Part shown: positions 7,265 through 15,362 of the stretch, piece by piece
Layout: every line of letters begins with the position of its first letter
How positions within the stretch are numbered: the stretch's first letter is position 1
Source: CSBr16-58 sp051859825
GTDB lineage: Bacteria; Bacteroidota; Bacteroidia; Flavobacteriales; Schleiferiaceae
Assembly: GCA_051859825.1 (NCBI GenBank)
Contig: JBHYFA010000038.1
Coordinates: forward strand, 1-27,600
Length of the DNA: 27,600 bases
Direction: 5' to 3'
Translations under genes and position numbers: made by a program
Notes under the pieces: model-generated
What the model was told of the DNA's origin: nothing
The model's input: the letters and a program-made list of their open reading frames with translations, nothing else
Database searches by the model: none

Positions 7265-9385
7265 ATGTCAACAAAAGATTTAAAATACACGCGAAATATT
7301 GGTATCTCTGCTCACATTGATGCAGGAAAAACCACCACTACAGAGCGTATCCTTTATTATACTGGTGTAAGTCACAAAATTGGTGAAGTACACGACGGTG
7401 CTGCAACCATGGACTGGATGGAGCAAGAGCAGGAAAGAGGTATTACCATTACTTCTGCTGCTACTACTTGTTTTTGGAAGTTTCCAACCGAGCAAGGTCA
7501 GCCCGTTGACGATACCAAAGAATACAAAATTAATATTATCGACACTCCTGGTCACGTTGACTTTACTGTAGAGGTAGAGCGTTCAATGCGTGTACTTGAT
7601 GGAGCTGTTGCCCTTTACTGTGCGGTTGGTGGTGTAGAGCCTCAGTCGGAAACTGTATGGCGTCAGATGGATAAGTATCGTGTTCCACGTCTAGGGTTCG
7701 TTAATAAAATGGATCGCAGTGGAGCAGATTTCTTTAATGTAGTTTCGCAAATTGGAGAGCGTCTTGGCGCCAATCCCGTGCCTCTACAAATCCCTATCGG
7801 AGCCGAAGCAGAATTTGTAGGTGTTGTAGATTTGATTACCCGTCGTGGAATCATTTGGGACGACTCTACTCAGGGTATGACCTACAAGTTTGTAGATGTG
7901 CCTGAAGATTTAGTTGACACGGTTGATGAGTACCGCGAAAAGCTTGTTGAAGCAGTTGCGGAGTACGATGATGTATTGATGGAGAAATTCTTTGAAGATT
8001 CAGATTCGATTACCGAAGAGGAAATGAAAGAGGCTATCCGCAAGGCGACCATCGACATGGCAATTACGCCTATCTTGTGTGGTTCTGCATTTAAGAATAA
8101 AGGTGTTCAGGCCATGCTTGACGCGGTGATGTCTTACTTGCCTTCTCCACTAGACGTTGAAGCTATTGTGGGTACCAACCCTAAAACGGAACAAGAAGAA
8201 AAGCGTCGTCCTGATGTAGCTGAGCCTTTTGCAGCTCTTGCTTTCAAGATTGCTACTGACCCTTACGTTGGTCGTCTATGTTTCTTCCGTGCCTACTCTG
8301 GTAAATTAGATGCTGGTAGCTACGTATTCAATACTCGTACTGAAAAGAAAGAGCGTATTTCACGTATTTTCCAGATGCACGCCAATAAGCAAAACGCTAT
8401 TGAGGCGTTAGAAGCTGGTGATATTGGAGCTGGTGTTGGTTTTAAAGACATCAGAACTGGAGATACTCTTTGTGACGAGAAGCATCCAATTGTTCTTGAA
8501 TCAATGAGTTTCCCCGAGCCGGTAATCGGTCTTGCTGTCGAGCCTAAGTCACAATCAGACGTAGATCGTTTGGGTATGGCTTTGAGCAAACTTGCTGAAG
8601 AGGATCCCACTTTCCGTGTGCACACTGATGAGGATAGCGGTCAAACCGTTATTTCTGGAATGGGTGAGCTACACTTGGAAATTATCGTTGACCGTTTGAA
8701 ACGTGAATTCAAGGTTGAATGTAATCAAGGTGCTCCGCAGGTACAGTATAAAGAAGCTATTACTGGAACGGTTAATCACCGTGAGGTTTATAAAAAGCAA
8801 ACTGGTGGTCGTGGTAAATTTGCGGATATCGTATTTACTATGTCTCCTGCTGATGAAGGGAAAGAAGGTCTTCAGTTTGTAAACGAAATCAAAGGTGGTA
8901 ACATTCCTAAGGAATTTATCCCTTCAGTAGAGAAAGGATTCAAAGAAGCCATGAAAAACGGCCCTCTAGCTGGATACACCATGGATTCAATGAAAATCAC
9001 CCTTACTGACGGATCTTTCCACCCTGTTGACTCCGATTCACTATCGTTTGAATTGGCCGCTAAAATCGCTTATCGCGAGGCTGCTAAGAAAGCTTCACCT
9101 GTTATCCTTGAGCCTATCATGAAAGTGGAGGTAACTACTCCCGAAGAAAACATGGGTGATGTTGTAGGTGACCTTAACAAGCGTCGTGGTCAGGTCGAAG
9201 GTATGGACAGCCGTGCAGGTGCACAAGTAATTAAGGCAAAAGTGCCACTTTCTGAAATGTTTGGATACGTTACGGCCCTCCGTACGATCACATCTGGTAG
9301 AGCAACTTCAAGTATGGAGTTTAGCCACTACTCTGAGACCCCAAGAAACATTTCTGATGAGGTTATTGCAAAAGTTAAAGGATAA
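7265..9385 (+). CDS. fusA: Translation elongation factor G
   Basis: GTPase that drives translocation of tRNA and mRNA and, with RRF, ribosome recycling. The 706 residues carry all G motifs: AHIDAGKT (16-23), RGIT (58-61), DTPGH (93-97, with catalytic His97), NKMD (147-150) and a GSAFKNKG block for G5. The later EF-G domains follow, including GMGELHLEIIVDRLKREF and the domain-IV/V region ending near SSMEFSHYSETP. No truncation is seen. tuf does not follow as it does in E. coli; the next gene is rpsJ after 22 bases, merging the str and S10 operons. Confidence 0.98.
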   Translation: MSTKDLKYTRNIGISAHIDAGKTTTTERILYYTGVSHKIGEVHDGAATMDWMEQEQERGITITSAATTCFWKFPTEQGQPVDDTKEYKINIIDTPGHVDFTVEVERSMRVLDGAVALYCAVGGVEPQSETVWRQMDKYRVPRLGFVNKMDRSGADFFNVVSQIGERLGANPVPLQIPIGAEAEFVGVVDLITRRGIIWDDSTQGMTYKFVDVPEDLVDTVDEYREKLVEAVAEYDDVLMEKFFEDSDSITEEEMKEAIRKATIDMAITPILCGSAFKNKGVQAMLDAVMSYLPSPLDVEAIVGTNPKTEQEEKRRPDVAEPFAALAFKIATDPYVGRLCFFRAYSGKLDAGSYVFNTRTEKKERISRIFQMHANKQNAIEALEAGDIGAGVGFKDIRTGDTLCDEKHPIVLESMSFPEPVIGLAVEPKSQSDVDRLGMALSKLAEEDPTFRVHTDEDSGQTVISGMGELHLEIIVDRLKREFKVECNQGAPQVQYKEAITGTVNHREVYKKQTGGRGKFADIVFTMSPADEGKEGLQFVNEIKGGNIPKEFIPSVEKGFKEAMKNGPLAGYTMDSMKITLTDGSFHPVDSDSLSFELAAKIAYREAAKKASPVILEPIMKVEVTTPEENMGDVVGDLNKRRGQVEGMDSRAGAQVIKAKVPLSEMFGYVTALRTITSGRATSSMEFSHYSETPRNISDEVIAKVKG

Positions 9386-9407
9386 TCCGCATTAATTAGT
9401 ATATATA

Positions 9408-9713
9408 ATGAGTCAGCGCATTCGCATTAAGTTGAAATCGTACGATTACAATTTGGTTGACAAGTCAGCCGATAAGATCGTCAAAACTGTGAAGAGCACA
9501 GGAGCGGTAGTTAACGGACCTATTCCGTTGCCCACCCGCAAGCGTATTTACACTGTGCTCCGCTCACCCCACGTAAACAAGAAGAGCCGCGAGCAATTCG
9601 AGCTCTCCTCCTACAAGCGACTGCTTGACATTTACAGTTCATCCGCAAAGACTATCGATGCCTTGATGAAGCTGGAATTGCCAAGTGGTGTTGAAGTTGA
9701 AATTAAAGTTTGA
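9408..9713 (+). CDS. rpsJ: 30S ribosomal protein S10 (uS10)
   Basis: Component of the 30S head and, in many bacteria, the NusE subunit of antitermination complexes. The 101 residues are the normal length. Family blocks include IRIKLKSYDYNLVDKSADKI, GPIPLPTRKRIYTVLRSPHV and KKSREQFELSSYKRLLDI. It opens the S10 part of the superoperon, with a 20-base gap to rplC. Confidence 0.98.
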   Translation: MSQRIRIKLKSYDYNLVDKSADKIVKTVKSTGAVVNGPIPLPTRKRIYTVLRSPHVNKKSREQFELSSYKRLLDIYSSSAKTIDALMKLELPSGVEVEIKV

Positions 9714-9733
9714 TCTGTTTTAAATAGAGAACA

Positions 9734-10357
9734 ATGCCTGGTTTAATAGGAAAAAAAGTAGGGATGACGAGCATCTATGATGCCAACGGGAAAATGGTTC
9801 CATGTACCATCGTGGAAACCGGTCCGTGTATCGTTACCCAAATCAAAACAGAGGATGTTGACGGATATTCTGCTATTCAGCTTGCCTATGGTGAGATGAA
9901 AGAGAAGAATCTAGGTCAACCGCTCCTAGGACATGTAAAAAAAGCAAATACGACCCCCAAGCGCAAGTTTGTTGAGTTTCTCAATGATTTCGAGGGTGAA
10001 GTTAATCTCGGTGACTCAATCGCTGTTGATCGTGTTTTCGTTGAAGGTGACTTCGTTGACGTAGTTGGTACTTCCAAAGGAAAGGGTTTCCAAGGTGTTG
10101 TTAAGCGCCACGGATTTGGTGGTGTTGGACAAAGTACGCACGGTCAGCACAACCGTGCTCGTCACCCGGGTTCAATCGGAGCGGGTTCTACTCCCAGCCG
10201 AGTGTTTAAAGGAATGCGCATGGCCGGTCGTACCGGTGGTGTTCGCACCAAGATTCAAAACCTTAAAATTGTTAAGGTTGATACAGCAAAGAATCTTTTG
10301 CTTATTAAAGGCGCCGTTCCTGGTCATAAGAATTCATTTGTAATCATTGAGAAGTAA
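9734..10357 (+). CDS. rplC: 50S ribosomal protein L3 (uL3)
   Basis: Early-assembly 50S protein whose long loop reaches the peptidyl-transferase centre. It has 207 residues. Visible blocks are MPGLIGKKVGMTSIYDANGK at the N-terminus, GTSKGKGFQGVVKRHGFGG and HRARHPGSIGAGSTPSRVFKG-like sequence in the central loop (here NRARHPGSIGAGSTPSRVFK). Its stop codon shares one base with the rplD start (TAATG at 10355-10359), so L3 and L4 synthesis is probably coupled. Confidence 0.98.
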   Translation: MPGLIGKKVGMTSIYDANGKMVPCTIVETGPCIVTQIKTEDVDGYSAIQLAYGEMKEKNLGQPLLGHVKKANTTPKRKFVEFLNDFEGEVNLGDSIAVDRVFVEGDFVDVVGTSKGKGFQGVVKRHGFGGVGQSTHGQHNRARHPGSIGAGSTPSRVFKGMRMAGRTGGVRTKIQNLKIVKVDTAKNLLLIKGAVPGHKNSFVIIEK

Positions 10358-10983
10358 TGGAACTGAGCATCATTAACAAAGAAGGTAAAGATACCGGTCG
10401 TAAGGTAGCTCTTAGCGATGCCATCTTCGGTATCGAGCCCAACGAACACGCTATTTGGTTAGATGTAAAGAGCATCTTAGCAAATCGTCGTCAAGGTACA
10501 CATAAAGCTAAAGAACGTGCAGAAATTGCACGCACTACCAAGAAGCACCACAAACAGAAAGGTACAGGTGGAGCTCGCTATGGTTCATTGAAAGGACCAC
10601 TTCATAGAGGTGGTGGTACAGCGTTCGGACCACGTCCACGTGACTATAGCTTCAAGCTCAACAAAAAGGTTAAGCGAATTGCTCGTTTGTCTGCTTTGAG
10701 TTTAAAAGCCAATGAATCAGCAATTAAGGTTTTAGAGAACCTTGAATTTGCTGCTCCAAAAACTAAGGAATTTGCCGGTTTGGTAAATAATATTGAATTG
10801 AAAGACAAAAAGTTTCTTTTAGTGCTTGGTGAGCCAAATAAAAATGTATATTTGTCCTCCCGAAATTTACAGGGGGTAAATGTTGTAATGTATTCAGATT
10901 TAAATACTTACGATATTATGAAGGCTCACAAGGTAGTCTTTACTGAGCAAGCTTTAGGAAACTTACAATCGACTTTAAGTTAA
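10357..10983 (+). CDS. rplD: 50S ribosomal protein L4 (uL4)
   Basis: Forms part of the exit-tunnel constriction with L22. It has 208 residues. The tunnel loop is recognisable in KKHHKQKGTGGARYGSLKGP and the following HRGGGTAFGPRPRDYS. E. coli L4 is the autogenous regulator of the S10 operon; no leader for such control is obvious ahead of rpsJ here. The start overlaps the rplC stop by one base, and rplW follows after 7 bases. Confidence 0.97.
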   Translation: MELSIINKEGKDTGRKVALSDAIFGIEPNEHAIWLDVKSILANRRQGTHKAKERAEIARTTKKHHKQKGTGGARYGSLKGPLHRGGGTAFGPRPRDYSFKLNKKVKRIARLSALSLKANESAIKVLENLEFAAPKTKEFAGLVNNIELKDKKFLLVLGEPNKNVYLSSRNLQGVNVVMYSDLNTYDIMKAHKVVFTEQALGNLQSTLS

Positions 10984-10990
10984 TTTAGTC

Positions 10991-11281
10991 ATGAACGTAC
11001 TAATTAAACCTATCATTACAGAGAAAGCTACGGAAGATGCCGAAGTGCGTAACCGTTATGCCTTTCATGTAAAAAAAGATGCCAATAAGCTTGAGATTCG
11101 TCAGGCTGTTGAGGACTTTTACGGCGTTCATGTTGAGAACGTTAGAACAATGATTGTGGCTCCTAAGCCTAAATCACGTTATACTAAATCAGGAATTATC
11201 TCTGGTAAAACTTCACCTTACAAGAAAGCGATCGTTGAGGTTCGCAGCGGTGAGACCATTGATTTTTTCAATAATATTTAA
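10991..11281 (+). CDS. rplW: 50S ribosomal protein L23 (uL23)
   Basis: Located at the tunnel exit, where it docks trigger factor and SRP. It has 96 residues with the family opening LIKPIITEKATEDAE and the VENVRTMIVAPKPKSRY segment. The extended loop is followed by a basic strand (SPYKKAIVEVRSGETIDFF). The rplB start follows the stop by 6 bases. Confidence 0.97.
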   Translation: MNVLIKPIITEKATEDAEVRNRYAFHVKKDANKLEIRQAVEDFYGVHVENVRTMIVAPKPKSRYTKSGIISGKTSPYKKAIVEVRSGETIDFFNNI

Positions 11282-11287
11282 TGAGAA

Positions 11288-12112
11288 ATGGCGGTACGTA
11301 AATTAAAACCAACCACTCCTTCTCAGCGTTTTCGCGTGATGAATTCCTTTCAGGAAATCACCACCGATCGCCCCGAAAAGTCTTTGACTAAAGGTGGAGG
11401 AAAATCTGGCGGTAGAAATAATACCGGTAAGATGACTATGCGCTACACAGGTGGTGGTCATAAACGCAAATTGCGCTTGATCGATTTTAAGCGTAATAAA
11501 GATGGTATCCCTGCAAAGGTAGCTACCATTGAATACGATCCCAATCGCAGTGCCCGTATTGCTTTATTGCATTACGTTGATGGTGAAAAGCGTTACATCA
11601 TTGCGCCCAACGGACTAGAAGTCGGTATGGAGGTAATGAGCGGTGAGAAGGCAACTCCTGATGTTGGAAATGCAATGTTTTTAAGCGACATTCCACTCGG
11701 TTCAGTTGTTAGCTGCGTTGAAATGCGCCCAGGACAGGGTGCAGTGATGGCTAGAACAGCCGGTGCTTTTGCTCAACTTGTTGCTCGTGACGGTAAATAC
11801 GCCGTTTTGAAATTACCTAGTTCTGAAGTTCGTCAAGTATTAGTTACTTGCAAGGCTGTTATTGGAGCTGTAAGCAATTCAGATCACGCTCTTGAAGTAC
11901 ACGGAAAAGCTGGTCGCAAGCGCTGGTTAGGTCGTCGCCCACGCACTCGTGGTGTTGCTATGAACCCTGTTGATCACCCAATGGGAGGTGGTGAAGGTCG
12001 TTCTTCTGGAGGACATCCTCGCTCACGCAAGGGCTTACCAGCAAAAGGCTATAAGACGCGCTCTAAGAAGAATGCTTCGAATCGTTTCATCGTTGAACGT
12101 CGTAAAAAATAA
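11288..12112 (+). CDS. rplB: 50S ribosomal protein L2 (uL2)
   Basis: Large rRNA-binding protein needed for subunit association and peptidyl-transferase function. Its 274 residues are normal. It shows GRNNTGKMTMRYTGGGHKRK (43-62), the SH3-like barrel with HYVDGEKRYIIAPNGLEVG, and the C-terminal MNPVDHPMGGGEGRSSGGHP segment. In many bacteria the DHP is followed by His; here it is Met, which I recall as usual in Bacteroidota. rpsS starts 3 bases after the stop. Confidence 0.98.
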   Translation: MAVRKLKPTTPSQRFRVMNSFQEITTDRPEKSLTKGGGKSGGRNNTGKMTMRYTGGGHKRKLRLIDFKRNKDGIPAKVATIEYDPNRSARIALLHYVDGEKRYIIAPNGLEVGMEVMSGEKATPDVGNAMFLSDIPLGSVVSCVEMRPGQGAVMARTAGAFAQLVARDGKYAVLKLPSSEVRQVLVTCKAVIGAVSNSDHALEVHGKAGRKRWLGRRPRTRGVAMNPVDHPMGGGEGRSSGGHPRSRKGLPAKGYKTRSKKNASNRFIVERRKK

Positions 12113-12115
12113 GAT

Positions 12116-12394
12116 ATGGCTCGTTCATTAAAAAAAGGACCATTTATTCACTATAAGTTGGAAAAGCGAGTGCTTGACAACGTTGAAAGTGGCAAGAAGA
12201 CGGTAATTAAGACCTACAGTCGTGCATCTATGATTTCACCAGATTTCGTAGGCCAAACTATCGCAGTACATAACGGAAAAACATTTGTTCCCGTTTATGT
12301 AACTGAAAATATGGTTGGGCATAAGCTTGGTGAATTTTCGCCAACGCGCAACTTCCGTGGTCACGCCGGTAATAAGAAAGATAAAAAGCGCTAA
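12116..12394 (+). CDS. rpsS: 30S ribosomal protein S19 (uS19)
   Basis: 30S head protein contacting S13 and the A-site finger. The 92 residues show MARSLKKGPFIHYKLEKRV at the start and the diagnostic GHKLGEFSPTRNFRGHAG near the end. Length and content are normal. Spacing is 3 bases from rplB and 11 to rplV. Confidence 0.98.
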   Translation: MARSLKKGPFIHYKLEKRVLDNVESGKKTVIKTYSRASMISPDFVGQTIAVHNGKTFVPVYVTENMVGHKLGEFSPTRNFRGHAGNKKDKKR

Positions 12395-12405
12395 AATAAA
12401 CCGTT

Positions 12406-12843
12406 ATGGGTGCTAGAAAACGATTATCAGCCGAAAAAAGAAAGGCTGCTCTGAAACAAAGGGTTATTGCCCGCCTAAATGATGTTCCAACTTCGCCTCG
12501 CAAGATGCGTTTGGTTGCTGATGTCATTCGTGGTATGGATGCCGATAAGGCTTTATTTACCCTAAAAAATAGTCCGCAACACGCTGCAATACGCTTGGAA
12601 AAGCTTCTTTTGTCTGCCTTAGACAACTGGCAACAGAAGAACGAGGATGCAAGAGTTGAAGAAGCGGGACTTTATATTAAGGAGATTCAAGTTAATGGAG
12701 GAAGAATGCTTAAGCGTATTCAACCTGCTCCTCAAGGTCGTGCGCACCGTGTGCGTAAACGTTCCAACCATGTGATTTTAGAACTTGGTTCAAGAACCGC
12801 CGTTGAGGTTGAGTCTAACGATAACGAACAAATTACAGCATAA
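12406..12843 (+). CDS. rplV: 50S ribosomal protein L22 (uL22), N-terminally extended
   Basis: Lines the peptide exit tunnel; its beta-hairpin forms the constriction with L4. The 145 residues exceed the E. coli protein (110). About 20 extra basic residues (MGARKRLSAEKRKAALKQRV) precede the conserved core that starts at VPTSPRKMRLVADVIRGM, and a short acidic tail follows the hairpin region (GRMLKRIQPAPQGRAHRVRK). The next gene, rpsC, starts 2 bases after the stop. Confidence 0.96.
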   Translation: MGARKRLSAEKRKAALKQRVIARLNDVPTSPRKMRLVADVIRGMDADKALFTLKNSPQHAAIRLEKLLLSALDNWQQKNEDARVEEAGLYIKEIQVNGGRMLKRIQPAPQGRAHRVRKRSNHVILELGSRTAVEVESNDNEQITA

Positions 12844-12845
12844 TA

Positions 12846-13565
12846 ATGGGACAAAAGACCAACCCCATCGGAAATCGCCTCGGATATATTCGTGGCTGGG
12901 AAAGTGCCTGGTATGGCGGTCGTGATTACGGTGATAAAATTGCCGAAGATTACAAGATTAGAAATTACTTGTACGCTCGTTTGAGCAAAGCTAGCGTTAG
13001 CCGTATTGTTATCGAACGTACATTGAAGCTTGTTACCGTTACTGTAACTACAGCTCGTCCCGGTGTTATCATCGGAAAAGGCGGTCAGGAAGTGGATAAG
13101 CTAAAAGAAGAATTGAAAAAACTCACCGGAAAGGATATTCAAATCAATATTTTTGAAATCAAACGTCCGGAACTTGATGCTAAACTTGTTGCAGATAGCA
13201 TTGCTCGTCAGATTGAAGGTAGAATTTCCTACCGTCGTGCCATTAAAATGGCCATCGGAGCATCTATGCGTATGGGCGCCGAGGGAATCAAGGTTCAAAT
13301 CTCTGGTAGATTGAATGGAGCGGAGATGGCTCGTAGTGAAATGTATAAAGATGGTCGTACACCTCTTCACACATTTCGCGCGGATATCGACTATGCTCTT
13401 TCCGAAGCCCACACAACTTATGGTCGTCTTGGTGTAAAAGTATGGATCATGAAGGGTGAAGTTTACGGTAAACGTGATTTGTCTAACTTCTTGGGAACCA
13501 CTAAGAGCCAAAAGCCTGCTAAAGGTGGAGCTCCTGCTGGTGGTCGTCGCAAGCGTAAAGCATAA
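12846..13565 (+). CDS. rpsC: 30S ribosomal protein S3 (uS3)
   Basis: 30S head protein at the mRNA entry channel. Its 239 residues carry a KH domain with RPGVIIGKGGQEVDKL (GKGG loop), the EIKRPELDAKLVADSIARQ helix and the C-terminal VKVWIMKGEVYGKRDLS block. It ends in a basic, glycine-rich tail (AKGGAPAGGRRKRKA). It is 6 bases upstream of rplP. Confidence 0.98.
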   Translation: MGQKTNPIGNRLGYIRGWESAWYGGRDYGDKIAEDYKIRNYLYARLSKASVSRIVIERTLKLVTVTVTTARPGVIIGKGGQEVDKLKEELKKLTGKDIQINIFEIKRPELDAKLVADSIARQIEGRISYRRAIKMAIGASMRMGAEGIKVQISGRLNGAEMARSEMYKDGRTPLHTFRADIDYALSEAHTTYGRLGVKVWIMKGEVYGKRDLSNFLGTTKSQKPAKGGAPAGGRRKRKA

Positions 13566-13571
13566 CATACG

Positions 13572-13988
13572 ATGTTACAGCCTAAAAAAACTAAATTTCG
13601 CAAGCAATTCAAGGGTAAAATGAAGGGTAATGCCCAGAGAGGAGCCCAGCTTGCATTCGGAAGCTACGGAATCAAAAGTTTAGATTCAAAGTGGATGACT
13701 TCACGTCAGATTGAAGCAGCCCGTATCGCAGCTACCCGTTATATGAAAAGAGAAGGTCAATTGTGGATTCGTATTTTCCCTGACAAGCCTGTTACCAAAA
13801 AGCCTCTAGAGGTTCGTATGGGTAAAGGTAAAGGTGCAGTGGAATATTGGGCAGCAGTAGTTCGCCCTGGTCGTATCCTCTTTGAAATCGATGGTATTTC
13901 TGAAGAAATTGCCGTTGAAGCATTGCGATTGGCCGCACAAAAATTACCTGTTCGCACGAAGTTAGTAACTCGTCGCGACTTGGAATAA
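13572..13988 (+). CDS. rplP: 50S ribosomal protein L16 (uL16)
   Basis: 50S protein near the A-site tRNA elbow. The 138 residues begin MLQPKKTKFRKQFKGKMKGN and include RQIEAARIAATRYMKREG, RIFPDKPVTKKPLEVRMGKG and GAVEYWAAVVRPGRILFEI, all diagnostic. It is the last gene before the only large gap of the superoperon (201 bases); in most bacteria rpmC follows at once. Confidence 0.98.
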   Translation: MLQPKKTKFRKQFKGKMKGNAQRGAQLAFGSYGIKSLDSKWMTSRQIEAARIAATRYMKREGQLWIRIFPDKPVTKKPLEVRMGKGKGAVEYWAAVVRPGRILFEIDGISEEIAVEALRLAAQKLPVRTKLVTRRDLE

Positions 13989-14189
13989 GATACAAATTCC
14001 GGACGATGCCAGCCGGTTTGTAACTCGCGTTTTGATTGAAACTTGTCCGTTACCTTTTTTCATCAAAACATCAACTTTCGCAAGAAAGTTACAAGATGTA
14101 AGTCTTGTTAGATTGTCTTAAGACAGTCATTTTTAAACGCAAATTGATTACGTGATTTTTTCACATTTTCATTAAAAACAACCATACTG
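13989..14189 (+). promoter_or_regulatory. Structured non-coding gap between rplP and rpmC
   Basis: Four stem-loops can be drawn by eye. H1 at 13992-14023 pairs TACAAA and CCGG with CCGG and TTTGTA around a 10-base loop, with a 2-base bulge. H2 at 14073-14090 is a 7-base-pair stem closed by a GCAA tetraloop. H3 at 14091-14108 pairs ACAAGA with TCTTGT and abuts H2. H4 at 14111-14128 is a 7-base-pair stem (one G-U pair) with a TTAA loop, followed by ATTTTT like a weak terminator. CTTGT at 14042-14046 could also pair with ACAAG of H3, an alternative fold. No start codon opens a frame of meaningful length. A regulatory leader, processing site or attenuator is inference. Confidence 0.55.
14111..14134 (+). 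terminator. Possible weak intrinsic terminator or attenuator upstream of rpmC
   Basis: A 7-base-pair stem (GATTGTC with GACAGTC, one G-U pair, TTAA loop) is followed by ATTTTT. The stem is A/T-rich, so any termination is likely partial. Essential genes downstream argue against full termination. Confidence 0.3.
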
Positions 14190-14396
14190 ATGAAACAGTC
14201 AGAAGTAAAAGAACTCAGCACCGCCGAACTTAGCGAGCGAGTTTTTGAAGAAAAGCGCGAGCTAAACCGGATTAAAATGGCGCACGCGATTACTCCTCTT
14301 GACAATCCTATGGAATTGCGCGCTAAGCGTAAGACCATTGCGAGATTAAATGGAGAAATCACCCGTCGTCAACGTGAAGAATTGTCAAATAACTAA
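14190..14396 (+). CDS. rpmC: 50S ribosomal protein L29 (uL29)
   Basis: Small helical 50S protein at the tunnel exit beside L23. The 68 residues contain the coiled-coil pair of the family: KELSTAELSERVFEEKREL, then MELRAKRKTIARLNGEITRR. It is the first gene after the structured 201-base gap and lies 3 bases before rpsQ. The start is the first in-frame ATG. Confidence 0.95.
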   Translation: MKQSEVKELSTAELSERVFEEKRELNRIKMAHAITPLDNPMELRAKRKTIARLNGEITRRQREELSNN

Positions 14397-14399
14397 GCG

Positions 14400-14660
14400 A
14401 TGGAAGTAAACAGAAATCTTCGCAAAGAGCGTATCGGCATTGTTACCAGTAATAAAATGGATAAGTCCATTATGGTAAGTGTAGAGCGCCGTAAAAAGCA
14501 CCCCAAGTATGGTAAGTTTATCAAACTTACTAATAAGTTCCATGCACACGACGAAAAGAACGAGTGCAATCAGGGCGACTTGGTACGTATTATGGAAACA
14601 CGCCCTTTGAGCAAAACAAAGAACTGGCGTTTAGTAGAAATTATCGAAAGAGCTAAGTAA
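14400..14660 (+). CDS. rpsQ: 30S ribosomal protein S17 (uS17)
   Basis: Early 16S rRNA-binding protein with an OB fold. The 86 residues show RIGIVTSNKMDKSIMVSVER and the typical FHAHDEKNECNQGDLVRIME and RPLSKTKNWRLVEI segments. rplN begins one base after its stop. Confidence 0.97.
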   Translation: MEVNRNLRKERIGIVTSNKMDKSIMVSVERRKKHPKYGKFIKLTNKFHAHDEKNECNQGDLVRIMETRPLSKTKNWRLVEIIERAK

Positions 14661-14661
14661 G

Positions 14662-15030
14662 ATGGTACAACAAGAATCCAGACTCCTAGTAGCTGACAAC
14701 ACCGGAGCAAGAGAAGTTCTCGTTATTCGTGTGTTGGGTGGTACCAAACGTAGGTACGCCTCAGTTGGCGATAAGATCGTAGTTACGGTTAAGGCATCAA
14801 CGCCTTCCGGGAACGTAAAGAAAGGTCAAGTAAGTACTGCCGTTGTGGTACGTACAAAAAAGGAAGTACGCCGTGCAGACGGATCTTACATCCGCTTTGA
14901 CGATAATGCTTGTGTTCTTCTCAATGCTAATGGTGAAATGCGCGGTACTCGTGTATTTGGTCCTGTAGCACGTGAGTTGCGCGATAAGCAGTACATGAAG
15001 ATTGTTTCACTTGCACCTGAAGTGCTTTAA
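14662..15030 (+). CDS. rplN: 50S ribosomal protein L14 (uL14)
   Basis: 50S protein at the subunit interface (bridge B8) and the docking site of the silencing factor RsfS. The 122 residues begin MVQQESRLLVADNTGAREVL and contain RRADGSYIRFDDNACVLLN and GTRVFGPVARELRDKQYMKI, which are diagnostic. Normal length. Confidence 0.98.
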   Translation: MVQQESRLLVADNTGAREVLVIRVLGGTKRRYASVGDKIVVTVKASTPSGNVKKGQVSTAVVVRTKKEVRRADGSYIRFDDNACVLLNANGEMRGTRVFGPVARELRDKQYMKIVSLAPEVL

Positions 15031-15041
15031 TATTTATCGCA

Positions 15042-15362
15042 ATGAAAAAGTTTCATATCAAATCAGGCGATACCGTTAAGGTAATTTCCGGAGCAAATAA
15101 GGGTAAAACCGGAAAAGTTCTTTCTGTTGTTACCGAAAAGGATCGCGCTATTGTAGAAGGAGTGAATATCATTCATCGTCATACCAAGCCAACTGCTCAA
15201 AAACCTCAGGGTGGTATCGTTGAAACCGAAGCTCCGGTTCACATTTCCAACCTCATGCTTGTAGATCCCGCTACCGGTGAAGCTACCCGCACAGGTCGCC
15301 GTAAGGATGAGAATGGTAAGACTGTTCGCTACAGTAAAAAAACCAATGAAGTAATTAAGTAA
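15042..15362 (+). CDS. rplX: 50S ribosomal protein L24 (uL24)
   Basis: Assembly initiator of the 50S subunit near the tunnel exit. The 106 residues begin with a KOW motif (KSGDTVKVISGANKGKTGKV) and contain GVNIIHRHTKPTAQKPQGGI. The stop overlaps the rplE start by one base (TAATG at 15360-15364), suggesting coupling. Confidence 0.97.
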   Translation: MKKFHIKSGDTVKVISGANKGKTGKVLSVVTEKDRAIVEGVNIIHRHTKPTAQKPQGGIVETEAPVHISNLMLVDPATGEATRTGRRKDENGKTVRYSKKTNEVIK

